A stretch of 64,000 nucleotides of DNA from contig NZ_CP049199.1 of NCBI RefSeq assembly GCF_011045195.1, positions 2,728,001-2,792,000 on the forward strand, in the 5' to 3' direction. Below are positions 27,244 to 37,600 of the stretch, piece by piece. Both the position numbers and the translations under genes were made by a program. The stretch comes from Caulobacter soli (GTDB taxonomy: Bacteria > Pseudomonadota > Alphaproteobacteria > Caulobacterales > Caulobacteraceae). The notes under the pieces are model-generated. The model saw only the letters and a list, made by a program, of their open reading frames with translations. It did not search any database and was not told where the DNA came from. Numbering within the stretch: position 1 is the stretch's first letter; every line of letters begins with the position of its first letter.

Positions 27244-28409
27244 CCTTTCAGGCCGAACAGGATCCGCACGCCTGGTATGCGGCGCACCAACTCGTAGGTC
27301 GCGAAACAGCCGGCGAAGGTCAGGGTGATCAGGATCAGGGCCTCCAGGGGCTGGGGCAGACCCAGCTTGGCCAGATGGTGCGCCATCACCACGATCAGGG
27401 TCTGGTGGATCAGGTAGAACGGGAACACGCCCAGGGTCAGGTAGCGCAGCGCCGACCCGCCGTGGTTCAGATGCTTGGCGCCGAAACCCAGGATGGCGAC
27501 GATGGCGCACCAGGCGTCGGTCGCCTGGACGAAGCGCATGACCAACTTCAGCGCCGGCGCGGGAACCGGCGTGTCGCCCCGATAGGTCCAGACATAGGCC
27601 GCCCAGGCGGCATAGGCGGCGATGGCCAGGGTCAACGCCGGCCAGCGCGCGGCGGTCAGGCGCTCCCGCAAAGTCTCCGACTTGGCCAAGCCGAAGCCCA
27701 GTAGGAAAGCCGAGAACGACACCGCGTGCACATAGTGGTCGCCGACCAAGGCATGGGTCTCGCCATAGCGAACATAGAGCGTGCCACGCAGCACGCCGAG
27801 AAACAGGATGGGCCAGACAATCAGGCCGAGGCCTCTCAAGGCGCGCTCGGCGCCGGCCTGCAGGTGCTCGCCCAGGCGCTTCCACACCAGCAGCAGGCCG
27901 GCCAGCACCAAGGTGTAGAGGAGCAGATAGGCGACGAACCACATGTGGTTCCAGGTCGGGGTGATCAGGCAGCCGTCGGGGGTGCACCAACGTCCCGACG
28001 CGGTGGCGTACCGGATCCAGAAATTGTCGACGGTCAGCGACGTACCCGGATGGCGAGCGATGTGCTCGACCATCTGATAGTACGACTGGGGCGGCACGAT
28101 CACGAGCATCGCGAACAGCAGCGGCGGCAGCAGCCTGGCCACCCGAGCGCCCGTCAGCTTTCCGACCGTGGTCTTGTCCGACATGAACCGCGTCGCCGCG
28201 CCCGAGACCAGGAACAGAAGTGTCAGGCGCCACGGATTGGTCAGCAGCATGACCGGCTCAAGCGCCTCGACCGGATGCGGCGTCTTCACGTGCCAGTCCC
28301 AGGGCACATAGAACATGCCGACGTGATACAGAATCAGCAGGAAGAAAGCGCCGACCCGAATCCAGTCCAGGTCGTATCGGCGGTCAGAAATCGAAGCAGG
28401 CAAAGGCAT
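27201..28409 (-). CDS. Membrane acyltransferase, acyltransferase-3 family
   Basis: A protein of 402 residues with about ten membrane segments. It starts with the family pattern RRYDLDWIRVGAFFLLILYHVGMFY (the His after the first membrane helix is the expected catalytic residue) and contains LLFLVSGAATRFM. Such proteins transfer acyl or succinyl groups to glucans, polysaccharides or other surface molecules; the OpgC/MdoC branch looks similar. The acceptor is unknown. I chose the ATG at 28409. Its start lies only 15 bases from a possible start of the divergent LytTR gene. Confidence 0.88.
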   Translation of the reverse strand: MPLPASISDRRYDLDWIRVGAFFLLILYHVGMFYVPWDWHVKTPHPVEALEPVMLLTNPWRLTLLFLVSGAATRFMSDKTTVGKLTGARVARLLPPLLFAMLVIVPPQSYYQMVEHIARHPGTSLTVDNFWIRYATASGRWCTPDGCLITPTWNHMWFVAYLLLYTLVLAGLLLVWKRLGEHLQAGAERALRGLGLIVWPILFLGVLRGTLYVRYGETHALVGDHYVHAVSFSAFLLGFGLAKSETLRERLTAARWPALTLAIAAYAAWAAYVWTYRGDTPVPAPALKLVMRFVQATDAWCAIVAILGFGAKHLNHGGSALRYLTLGVFPFYLIHQTLIVVMAHHLAKLGLPQPLEALILITLTFAGCFATYELVRRIPGVRILFGLKGQPPAEASRPPAFA

Positions 28410-28424
28410 GACGAGGCGTCCGGC

Positions 28425-29348
28425 TTGAAAAACGATGCGACCGTCGTGACCCGGACCGCCGCCGGGGGCCAAGAGCCCGGGGACCAGCGGCCGCCGGCAG
28501 GGACGAACGGAAAACCGACAGGGACGAACGGCGCGCTATTCGGGCTGAGCGGCGAAGAGCGACAGGGCCTGGGACGCGCCTGGCTGCTGGGCGTCTGCCT
28601 GATCGCCTGCATCGCCGTGGTCAATGTCTTGACCCTCCGTCACGACGCCCCGCGCCTCGGTGTACTGGGTCCGACGATCTGGGAAGGCAGCAGCGCGTTG
28701 GTGACGATGACGATCTTTGCGATCCCCGCGTCGGTCGCCGTCTGGACCACCCGCGCGGCGCCGCGCTGGTGGCAGGCGGTTCCCGTCCACCTCGTGGCGG
28801 TCGTGCTCTATTCGGTGCTGCACGTCTCGGGCTTCGTGGCGTTACGCAAGCTGGCCTATCTGGCCTTCATGGGCGGGCCGTATCACTTCGGGCCGCTGTC
28901 GACGGAGTTTCCCTACGAGTTCCGCAAGGATCTGATGGCCTATGGCCTGGCCTCGATCATCTACTACCTGTCCCTGAGACGCAGCGCCCACGAGGCCGCC
29001 GCCCAGGCCCAAGCAACGCCGGGCGCGGCCAGCTTCGACATCCGCGACGGCGCCCGGCTGGTCCGCGTTCCGGTGTCCGAAATCCTGGCCGTGCGTTCGG
29101 CCGGAAACTACGCCGAGTTCCTGCTGGCCGATGGCCGGCGGCCGCTGATGCGCTCGTCGCTCAGCGCCCTGGAAACCCAGATGGCCGAGCATCGCTTCGT
29201 GCGCACTCATCGCTCGTGGCTGGTCAATCCGGCCCGTGTGACCGGTCTGCGCCCGGAGGGTTCGGGCGACTACGCGATCGAACTGGGCGCGGTCGAGGCG
29301 CCGTTGTCACGCCGCTTCCCCCACGCCCTGGCGATGCTGCGCGGCTAG
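28425..29348 (+). CDS. Membrane-anchored LytTR-family transcription regulator
   Basis: About 307 residues. A low-complexity N-terminus precedes four predicted membrane segments (AWLLGVCLIACIAVVNVL, an ALVTMTIFAIPASVAV segment, VPVHLVAVVLYSVLHVSGF and DLMAYGLASIIYYLSL). A C-terminal LytTR DNA-binding domain of about 100 residues follows (VPVSEILAVRSAGNYAEFL, FVRTHRSWLVNPARV). There is no receiver domain. The start is uncertain: TTG at 28425 has GAGG upstream, and GTG at 28446 is an alternative. The divergent acyltransferase is a plausible target. Confidence 0.82.
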   Translation: MKNDATVVTRTAAGGQEPGDQRPPAGTNGKPTGTNGALFGLSGEERQGLGRAWLLGVCLIACIAVVNVLTLRHDAPRLGVLGPTIWEGSSALVTMTIFAIPASVAVWTTRAAPRWWQAVPVHLVAVVLYSVLHVSGFVALRKLAYLAFMGGPYHFGPLSTEFPYEFRKDLMAYGLASIIYYLSLRRSAHEAAAQAQATPGAASFDIRDGARLVRVPVSEILAVRSAGNYAEFLLADGRRPLMRSSLSALETQMAEHRFVRTHRSWLVNPARVTGLRPEGSGDYAIELGAVEAPLSRRFPHALAMLRG

Positions 29349-29357
29349 CCCTCGCCC

Positions 29358-30701
29358 CTAAGCGGCGCGCTGGAATGGATAGAAGTCACCGCCAAGGCCG
29401 AGGATCGCCGTCAACTCGTCCAGCGCCTCACGGCCTTCGACGATCAACGCCGGATCGGCGAGATCGACCGGAGCCAGACGGTCGCGGTAGCGATGCTCGG
29501 CCCAGGCGTCCAGACGTTGATGCAAGGTCGCGTCGAACCGCTGGCCGGGATTGGTCGCCGCCAGTTCGGCTTGCGTCAGCACCACCCGCAGCCTCAGGCA
29601 GGCCGGACCACCGCCATTGCGCATGCTCTGACGGACATCGACATATTCCACCCGTCCAATCGGCCCGTTCGAACTGGCCAGGGCTTGAGCCGCGGCGTGG
29701 GCCCGCGGGTTGTCGCGGGTTTCACCAGGCGCCAGCAACACCAAGCGGTCTTCGCCTGGCAGGACGAGGAGTTGGGAGTTGAAGAGATAGCTCTTCACCA
29801 GGTCTTCCATCGGCAAGTCAGCCTCGCTGATCTCGACGAAGGCCGGTTCGAAGAGGCCTTCGGCGGCCCGGCGGACGTCGGCTTCCATCGCCGCGCGGTC
29901 CTCAAAGGCGCGCTCGTGGAACAGCAGGCACTCGCGCGTGCCGACGCAGACCACGTCGTTGTGAAAGGCGCCGCCATTGATCGCCGCCCGTCCCTGGCGG
30001 GCGAAGACACCCCGCCCCGCGCCGTGGCGGCGCTCGACCGCTTCGAAGGCTTCGCGGGTCTGGCGGGCCGGATAGCGGCCTTCCCAGCGTTCCCACGCCT
30101 CGCGTCCCCAGACGAACAGGTTGACCCCAGCCTCGCCATGGTCGGCGCAGAGCCGGACATGGTTGGCCGCCCCCTCATCAGCGAAGTGCGGCTGGGCTGG
30201 CAGCGGATCATGAACGGCGAACCGATCGCGATCGGGAAACAGTCGACGCAGGCTGCGGGCGGTCTGCTCGCCCTCCAGGCTGCGGTGCAGATTGGTCAGC
30301 AGGTTGGCCGGGGTGAAGTGCACGCGACCGTCGGTGGTGTCGGCGCTGGGCGTGACCGTGGCGGCGTTGGCGGCCCACATCGGCGAGGCGGAACAGGCGG
30401 CGGCCGCCAGGGCCGGCGCGTCCTTCCAGGCCTTTTCCAGCACCTGGGCGTCCGAACCCGAAAAGCCGATCGATCGCAACAAGGCCAGATCCGGCCGCTC
30501 GTGCGGCGGCAGCACGAACTGCGGCACGCCCCAGTCGGCCAGCTTGCGCATCTTGGTCAGGCCCTCCAGCACCGCGGCGCGCGGGTTGGAGGCCTCACCG
30601 GCGTTGGTCTGGCTGGCGATATTGCCCGGCGACAGGCCGACATAGGAATGGGTCGGCCCGACCAGGCCGTCGCAATTGGCCTCGACCGCGCCGGAGATCA
30701 T
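29358..30701 (-). CDS. astB: N-succinylarginine dihydrolase
   Basis: A protein of 447 residues of the amidinotransferase-fold family. It hydrolyses N2-succinylarginine to succinylornithine, CO2 and two ammonia. The N-terminus ANCDGLVGPTHSYVGLSPGNIAS is diagnostic; AAINGGAFHNDVVCVG carries a catalytic His, and the C-terminal catalytic Cys lies in MRNGGGPACLRLRVVL. I chose the ATG at 30701, which overlaps the astD stop as ATGA. It is the last gene of the ast operon. Confidence 0.96.
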   Translation of the reverse strand: MISGAVEANCDGLVGPTHSYVGLSPGNIASQTNAGEASNPRAAVLEGLTKMRKLADWGVPQFVLPPHERPDLALLRSIGFSGSDAQVLEKAWKDAPALAAAACSASPMWAANAATVTPSADTTDGRVHFTPANLLTNLHRSLEGEQTARSLRRLFPDRDRFAVHDPLPAQPHFADEGAANHVRLCADHGEAGVNLFVWGREAWERWEGRYPARQTREAFEAVERRHGAGRGVFARQGRAAINGGAFHNDVVCVGTRECLLFHERAFEDRAAMEADVRRAAEGLFEPAFVEISEADLPMEDLVKSYLFNSQLLVLPGEDRLVLLAPGETRDNPRAHAAAQALASSNGPIGRVEYVDVRQSMRNGGGPACLRLRVVLTQAELAATNPGQRFDATLHQRLDAWAEHRYRDRLAPVDLADPALIVEGREALDELTAILGLGGDFYPFQRAA

Positions 30702-32152
30702 TCCCGCAAGCCCTTGATGTCGCCCAAGGTATTGACCACGCCCTGCGCCTCGAAACTGGCCACCGGATAGGCGCAATAGTCGGCCGCGTAATAGGCGCTG
30801 GGCCGATGGTTGCCCGAGCTGCCCAGACCGCCGAACGGCATGGTCCCGGCCGCGCCGGTGGTCGGCCGGTTCCAGTTGACGACGCCAGCTCGGATCCGCT
30901 TCAGGAAGTGATCCCAATGGCTTGTTTCGTTGGAGATAAGTCCGGCCGAAAGGCCGTAGCGCGTGGCGTTGGCGGCGGCGATCGCCTCGTCGAACGAGCC
31001 GACCCGGCGCACCTGCAGCAGCGGTGCGAACAACTCCTCGTCTGGCACGCTCTCGCCCGTCACGTCGACCAGGCCCGGCGACACGAAGGCGCCGCTCAGC
31101 CCCGCGACGGCGGTCATGGCGCGCACGGTCTTGCCGGGCATGGCCTTGGCGCCGGACAGGGCCATGGCGGCGGCGCGATCCGAGATCAGCGGCCCCATGA
31201 AGGGTTCCTCGCGGCCATTCCACGGACCGATGACCAGGCGCTCGGACAGGGCCGTCACGGCGTCGATCACCGCCTGTCCCGCCGCGTCGTCCGACACGAT
31301 CAGCCGTCGGGCGCAGGAACAGCGCTGGCCGGTGGTGATGAAGGCCGACTGTACGACCAGGGCCGCGATGGCCTCGGCGTCGCCGGCGTCCCAGACCACC
31401 AGCGGATTGTTGCCGCCCAGTTCCAGAGCCAGGATCACGTCCGGTCGATCGGCGAAGTGACGTCGGAAGAACGCTCCGGCGGCGGCCGAGCCGGTGAACA
31501 GCAGGCCGTCGATCTCCTGATCGATCAAGGCCTGACCAACCTCGCGGCCGCCCTGGACCAGGTTGACGACGCCGGCCGGAACGCCCGCCTCTTCAAGGGC
31601 TTCGACCAGTAACTGGCCAGCCAGGGGCGTCTCTTCCGAGGGCTTGAACACCACCGTGTCGCCAGCCAGCAGCGCCGGCACGATATGGCCGTTGGGCAGA
31701 TGGCCCGGAAAGTTGAACGGCCCCAGCACCGCCATCACGCCATGCGGACGATGGCGCAGCACGGCTCGGCCGAACGCCATGTCGCTGGCGTGCTCGCCGG
31801 TGCGTTCGTCATAAGCCTTGATCGAGGCCTCGACCTTGCCGGCCATCGAGCCCAGCTCGGCCTTGGTTTCCCACAGCGCCTTGCCCGTTTCGCGGCTCAG
31901 GGCCTCGGCGAAGGTCGCCGTACGAGCGACCAGCGCGTCCTTGTAGCGTCGCAGCACGGCGATCCGCTCTTCACGCGGCAGGTCGGCCCAGGCCGGGAAG
32001 GCCTTGCGCGCCGCCGCGACCGCCGCCACCACGTCGGCCGGACCCGCCGTCGCCTGACGCCAGATCACCTCGCCGGTGGTCGGATCGACCGAATGGGCTT
32101 CCGGCCCCACGCCAGCCCGCCAGACGCCCTCGATGAACACGCCGCCGCTCAT
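30698..32152 (-). CDS. astD: Succinylglutamate-semialdehyde dehydrogenase
   Basis: A protein of 484 residues of the aldehyde dehydrogenase superfamily. The general-base Glu is in LALELGGNNPLVV and the nucleophile Cys in TTGQRCSCARRL. The NAD-binding GSAAAGAFFRRHFA follows the expected order. It oxidises N-succinylglutamate semialdehyde to N-succinylglutamate. Both ends overlap ast neighbours by ATGA, so the four genes are one translationally coupled operon. Confidence 0.95.
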   Translation of the reverse strand: MSGGVFIEGVWRAGVGPEAHSVDPTTGEVIWRQATAGPADVVAAVAAARKAFPAWADLPREERIAVLRRYKDALVARTATFAEALSRETGKALWETKAELGSMAGKVEASIKAYDERTGEHASDMAFGRAVLRHRPHGVMAVLGPFNFPGHLPNGHIVPALLAGDTVVFKPSEETPLAGQLLVEALEEAGVPAGVVNLVQGGREVGQALIDQEIDGLLFTGSAAAGAFFRRHFADRPDVILALELGGNNPLVVWDAGDAEAIAALVVQSAFITTGQRCSCARRLIVSDDAAGQAVIDAVTALSERLVIGPWNGREEPFMGPLISDRAAAMALSGAKAMPGKTVRAMTAVAGLSGAFVSPGLVDVTGESVPDEELFAPLLQVRRVGSFDEAIAAANATRYGLSAGLISNETSHWDHFLKRIRAGVVNWNRPTTGAAGTMPFGGLGSSGNHRPSAYYAADYCAYPVASFEAQGVVNTLGDIKGLRE

Positions 32153-33159
32153 GCCTTCACCCGCACCATTTCGCCATCCTTGACGCCCAGGGCCGCCGCG
32201 GCGTCCCGTCCGATGATCGCGCTCTCGCCATCGACCAGCACCGGCGCGCGCACCGCCCGGAAGCGAGCCACCGCGCCCGAGGCGATCAACGCCTCCTCGC
32301 CATAGGCGTCCTCGCCCAGTCGCACCCGAAGCCGACGCCCCTCGCGCACCGTCTTGATGTCGTCGCGCCGCGCCGCCACCGTCGGGCCGGCGTCGAAGAT
32401 GTCGATCAGGCCCGAGAACCGGAAGCCTTCAGTCTCCAGCATGGCCCGCGCCGCCTCGCCTTCGCGGTGCACCCGGCCGATGGTCTCGGAGGCCGCCTGG
32501 GGCAGCAGTTCGGCATAGATCGGATGGCGCGGCGCCAGGTCCAGGATGAACTGGCCGTCGGTCGAGGCGCTCATCCGGTCGGCCTCGTCGAACTCCAGCC
32601 GGAAGAACTTGCTGGCCACGTGGTCCCAGAACGGACAGCTGCCGTCGTCGTCGAACCAGCCGCGCAGCTCGGCCAGCACCATCTCGGCGAAGCGCTGCGG
32701 CTCCAGGCCGATCAGCATGTAGCGCGACTGGGCCAGCAGCCGCCCCGCCCCGCCCTTGCGGCGCTCGGGCTTGAGGAACAGCGAACCGACCTCCGACCAG
32801 CCGGCGCACTCGTTGACCAGCACCAGGGCCCGGTGGTCGAAACGCTTGTCCAAGGTGGGAGAAGACTGCGCCAAGGTCACGACGCGGAACGAGAAATGCG
32901 GGCGCTTCAGACCCACGCCCGCCTTGACCCCGGCCACGCCGACGACGTCGCCTTCGGCCAGGTCCTCGAGCATCAGGGTGTACCAGGCCTCGGGCGCGGC
33001 GACCTCGGAATGGAAGCTGGCCTGGGACAGGTTCAGACGGGCGCGCAGGGTCTGCTCGTCCTCCGGCAGGCTGGTGAAGCCCCGGCCCGACAGCACGGCC
33101 AGTTCCATCAGGCTGTCGAAGTCGGCGGGCATCGCGGGACGAACAACGAGCATGCTCAA
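32149..33159 (-). CDS. astA: Arginine N-succinyltransferase
   Basis: A 336-residue GNAT-related enzyme. It transfers succinyl from succinyl-CoA to arginine and commits arginine to the AST pathway. Diagnostic stretches are VRPAMPADFDSLMELAVLSG, GFTSLPEDEQTLRARL and EVGSLFLKPERRKGGAGRLL (CoA-binding loop). A C-terminal block near GPTVAARRDDIKTVREGR is also family-typical. Single-copy AstA, not the AruF/AruG pair of pseudomonads. Confidence 0.95.
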   Translation of the reverse strand: MSMLVVRPAMPADFDSLMELAVLSGRGFTSLPEDEQTLRARLNLSQASFHSEVAAPEAWYTLMLEDLAEGDVVGVAGVKAGVGLKRPHFSFRVVTLAQSSPTLDKRFDHRALVLVNECAGWSEVGSLFLKPERRKGGAGRLLAQSRYMLIGLEPQRFAEMVLAELRGWFDDDGSCPFWDHVASKFFRLEFDEADRMSASTDGQFILDLAPRHPIYAELLPQAASETIGRVHREGEAARAMLETEGFRFSGLIDIFDAGPTVAARRDDIKTVREGRRLRVRLGEDAYGEEALIASGAVARFRAVRAPVLVDGESAIIGRDAAAALGVKDGEMVRVKA

Positions 33160-34412
33160 ACGGTCTCCGCGAGGTCGGTCATGGCGGCGCGCAAGGCGGG
33201 ACCGTCGATCTCGCCGCTGGCTAGTTTCATCAGGATCAGGGCCGACAGCTGGGCGCGCTCGACGAAACTGTCGGGCCAGGCGTGCTCGGCCTCGCTGTGG
33301 ATGTCACCGCCGCGCACCCCCAGGGTGTCGACATTGGGCAGGCCCGAGGCGAATAGGTTGTTACCTTCGCAGACCCCGCCGGACGGCTTCCAGGCGATGT
33401 CCTGTCCGAGCAGAGCGCCGGCTTCCTTCACAGCGCCGAACAGCCGTTGCTGGGCGGCGTTGAAGGGTTTGGCGCCACGGGTGATGCGGCCATGCAGGTG
33501 CGCGTGCAGCCCCTCGCCTGTCGAGGCGACGATCTTGGCGACCTCGTCCTCGAACCAGGCGGCGTCTTCGGCGGCCGGGAAACGGACGTTGAAGCGAACC
33601 ACGGCCACGTCGGGCACCATGTTCAACGGCGAGCCGCCATCGATCTTGGCGATGTTGCAGGTCACGCCGTCGCGCAGCCCGTTCAAGGCGTGCAGGGCCT
33701 GGGCGATCCGCGCGGCCTCCATCACCGCGTTGCGGCCGGCGGCGAAGTCGCGCCCGGCGTGGGCGGCCTTGCCATGAACCGCGATGTGGAAATTGCCCGA
33801 GCCCTTGCGAGCGCTGGCCAGGGCTCCGTCGGCCAAGGCCGGCTCATAGGTCAGGCCCACATGCCCCTGCCGGGCGAACTCGGCGAGGATCGGGGCCGAG
33901 GCGACCGAGCCGATCTCCTCGTCCGGCGAGAGCAGCACGCGATAGCCGACGTTGTGGGCCAGCGGATGGCGCTCGAACGCCTCCAACGCCGCCAACATCA
34001 CCGAGATGCCGCCCTTCATGTCGGCGATCCCCGGCCCGTGCAGGGCGCCGTCCGGACGCGTGGTCACGGTCCGAAAGCCGGAGGTCTCGGGATAGACGGT
34101 ATCGTAGTGCCCCGTCAGCACGACCTGGACCGGCGCCTCGGGCCGCACGACCACGGCGATGGCCGCCGGGTGGGCTTGCTCGCCGACCCGACCGTCGGAC
34201 CCGACCTCGGGCGAGGCGCCCAGCGGGATATCGGTCGGCGCGGCCGGCAGATTTCCGAAGGCTTCGAGCAAAACTTGCCGCTGGCGCTCCAGCCCGGCCA
34301 GATGCCGGCTGCCGGAGTTGATGGCGCACCAAGCCACCGCCCGATCGATGATCAGGGGACCTTGGTCGGCCAGATGTCGCAGAACGGCGCGATCCTCGTC
34401 GTTGAGTCGCAT
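33156..34412 (-). CDS. M20-family metallohydrolase in the ast operon
   Basis: A 418-residue M20 peptidase/deacylase-type enzyme, close to glutamate carboxypeptidases. Zinc-site motifs are VLTGHYDTVYP, HGPGIADMKGG and LLSPDEEIGS; the dimerisation (lid) domain contains HAGRDFAAGRNAV. It is the first gene of the ast operon and its stop overlaps astA. The pathway still needs succinylglutamate desuccinylase (AstE, an M14-type enzyme), and no astE-like gene is visible, so this M20 protein may fill that step. That is inference; another amide is possible. Confidence 0.88.
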   Translation of the reverse strand: MRLNDEDRAVLRHLADQGPLIIDRAVAWCAINSGSRHLAGLERQRQVLLEAFGNLPAAPTDIPLGASPEVGSDGRVGEQAHPAAIAVVVRPEAPVQVVLTGHYDTVYPETSGFRTVTTRPDGALHGPGIADMKGGISVMLAALEAFERHPLAHNVGYRVLLSPDEEIGSVASAPILAEFARQGHVGLTYEPALADGALASARKGSGNFHIAVHGKAAHAGRDFAAGRNAVMEAARIAQALHALNGLRDGVTCNIAKIDGGSPLNMVPDVAVVRFNVRFPAAEDAAWFEDEVAKIVASTGEGLHAHLHGRITRGAKPFNAAQQRLFGAVKEAGALLGQDIAWKPSGGVCEGNNLFASGLPNVDTLGVRGGDIHSEAEHAWPDSFVERAQLSALILMKLASGEIDGPALRAAMTDLAETV

Positions 34413-34620
34413 GAATCCACAGTCTCCCTCAGTTCAAACTAAACCAAGGGCCGCGAACGTTTCGTGCTTCCTCGGGCCAGGAAACCGGTCGTCCACGCAA
34501 CAGCCTTGCTCCGAATAGGTCTGCCGACCTCGCCGAAGCCGGGTCGGAATCCGGATCTGTTACTGCATGCCTCCGTTCGCGCTCCCCAGGCTCGATGGCG
34601 CGGGATGGAGCGAAGACGGA

Positions 34621-37600
34621 TTAGTTGTAGTCCTTTCTCCAGCGCACCGAAAGCTGGGTGTCGCCCGTGCTGCCGATCTTGGAGACCAGCGACAACGCGC
34701 GTCGGATGCGCCACTCGACCTGGGCCGAAGACCCTTCGCGCCCGCCGCCAATGATCTCGACATAGACGTCGTCGGTCACGTATTTGCCGCCGGCGACCGT
34801 CATGCCCGTCGCGCTGTCGGCGAAGGACAGTCGGTCCAACCCGGCCAGGCTGCGCAGGTTGCCGATCACGTCGAAGCCGCCGCCACCGGCCAAGGCCGCC
34901 AGCGCCGAGGCCAACTGGGCGGCCTCGATCGGGGTCAGGTTGGCGGCCGACGAGCCGAACAGCACCTGGGACAGCACCTCGTCCTGCGGCAGCTCCGGCT
35001 TGGAGGTCAGGGTGATCTCCGGCTTGGCCGCCGTGCCCTGCACCTTGACCACGGCTGTCAGGGTCGGGTCCTCGCGCGTCGCGGTCAGGTCCAGCCGGAT
35101 GCGGTCCAGTTGGGTGGCCAGGCGCACCGTCCCCGTTTCCTCGAATTCGAAGCGCTTGCCGGCGAAGTCGTATTCGCCGCGCACCATCCGGGCCTCGCCG
35201 TCGAGCTGCGGGCTGTTGGTCGAACCCCCGACGTGAGCGTCCAGCGACAGCTCGACGTCCAGGCCCCTGCCCCGCACAAAGATCCGCCGGGGAGCCTTGA
35301 GCGTGACGTCCAGCAGCATGCCGCTGCCCGGCACGACCTTGCGGGCCTCGATGCCCTGGTCCAGCTCGTCCGGACGGTTGCGCTCGATCACGTCCAGCGA
35401 GACCACGCCGGCCGGGGTCTTGGTCTGGGCCGAGACGTCGGCGCGGTCGATGGTCAGGGCCCCAACCATCTTGACCTTGCCGTCAGCGCCGCGATTGACC
35501 GTGGTCTGGCCGCTGGCGGTGGCCGAGGCCAGTTCGTTGTCGATGACCCGGAAGCCCTTCAGGTCCAGCTTGAAGCTGCTGAGGCCTTCGCGCGCCAGGC
35601 TGATCCGGCCCGAACCCGACATGCTGCCGCCCTGACCGTCGCCGGCCGAAACCTGGCTGACGTCGATGGCGTTGTCGGCCAGGGCCACGCGCACGATGAC
35701 GTCGCGCAGGCTGAGGCCGGTCTGGCCATCGTCGACGCGACCGCCTTCCAGGCTGGCGCGACCGGTCAGGCGGGGATCGGCCAGGGTGCCGGCCAAGTCG
35801 CCCTCGGCGTCGATCTTGCCCGACACGCTGCGCTCGGAGCTGCCCAGCAGGTCCCACAGCGGCTTGATCTCGCCCTGCGCCGTGAACTGGCCGCGCACCG
35901 GGCGGGTGCGGTCGATCGCCAGATGGAACGGCTTGGCCGAGGCCTCGGTCGGCAGCGTCACCTCGGCCTTGGCCTGGAGACCCTGGCTGTTGGAGCTGGT
36001 GGCGCTGATGGTCATCAGGTTGTCGCGCAGCGCGCCGCGGATCTCGGCGTTCAGCGCGCGGTCGGTCCTGGGGCCGCGCTCGCGAGCGCCGATCAGGTTG
36101 GCGTCGAAGTCGCCGTTCAGCGTCGCGCCCGAGCCGGTCAGCGTCAGGTGGCCGTCGACCTTGCCGGCCATGTCGGGATTGATCGCGGTGAGGCTGACGC
36201 CCGTCAGCTGAGCGCGGAGCGTGGCCAGGTCGCCGCCGACATCGGCGTCGAGATCGGCCGAGCCGTCGCCCACCGACAGCCGCAGGCGAGCCGCCGTGCG
36301 CGGACCGCCGAACCGGATCTGCGCGGTTTCGCGGGTCTTGATCTCGGTGCGCGCCATGGCGCCGGCCGCGTCGAGGGCCAGTTGATAGTCTTCGCCGGCC
36401 TCGGTCAGCACGCCCGAGCCCTTCAGGTTCCAGCGCCCGGACGGCGCCTCGCCCCGCGCGTCGATGGTCAGGGGCAGATGCGCCATCGGGCCCGAAGCCT
36501 TGACCGCCGCGTGCCGGACCTTCCAGGCCCCGCTCACGATGTCCTCGACGTTCAGGTCAAGATTGGCCACGGGCCCGCCGGCGGAGTCCGCGATCTTGGC
36601 CGTGCCGCTCACGCGCCCCTGGGGCAGGAAGGCGCCCGGGCCGATCGCCACCGTCAGGTCGGCGGTGGCCGGGCGACCGCTGCGCAGCGAGACCCCGCCC
36701 TTGGCCTTGGCCCCACCGGCGTCGACGTCCAGATCGGTCAGTTCCAGCCCGCCCGGCGCGAAGTTGAAAGCGGCCCGCCCCTTGGCCGGGCCGTACTGGC
36801 TGCCGGCCTCGATCGACGCCGTACCGTCGGCGCCGTCGGTACGCTTGGCGAAGGACAGCACCACATGGGCGTCCTTCAGCGGCAGGCGCGGTACGTCGAT
36901 GGAATCGAAGTCGGCGATAAGATCCGCCTTGGGGGTCGACAGGGTTCCGGTGATGGCGCCCGTGCCCTTGGCCTTGCCGGAGACCTCGATCGGACCGGCG
37001 ACGAACGGCCCCGTCGCGGTCCAGTCGAGCTTGAAGGCCAAGGCCGCGCCCGGACCGAGCACGCCGGAACTGCGCATCGAAGTCGCCGCGCCGTCCAGCT
37101 TGGCGTCGGCCACGGACAGCCGCTCATTGGCCCACGAGGCGCTGGCGTTGAGGCGCGGAGTCTTGCCTAGCAGGCGGTCCAGTTCCGCCAGGCCGGTGGC
37201 GAAGTTGCCGCCCCGCGCGTCCATGGTCAGCATCCACGGCTTGCCCACGCCCTGGCTGACCGACCATTTGGCGGTCGCCTGCCCGGCCATGCCGGCATGC
37301 ACCGGGGCCAGGGAGGCGACCTTGGCCTCGCCCTTGAAGGACAGGCCGCCCAGTATGCCGCGCTCGCCTTCGGCGACGATGTTCAGGTTCGGCGCCTGCA
37401 CCTTGGCCGAACGGATCAGGAAACGCCCGTCCTTAAGCCGCGCCCCCTCGAACTGGGCCGAGGGCGAGCGCCCCAGCACGGCCAGAAGCCCCTGCCCGCC
37501 GCCGCCCTCGGTCGTGGCGTCGGCCTTGATGTTCAGCTCGCCACGTTTCCAGCCGACGGTCGCGGGCCCCTTGGCCCGCGCCAGGCGGTAGCCCAGCAAG

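Noticed and set aside
27262..27285. TGGTATGCGGCGCACCA as an operator
   Set aside because: The half-sites are 9 bases apart instead of 4, and it lies inside the acyltransferase coding region.
34567..37170. An 867-codon plus-strand frame opposite tamB
   Set aside because: A shadow of tamB; repetitive Gly/Gln/Arg/Asp composition and no domain.
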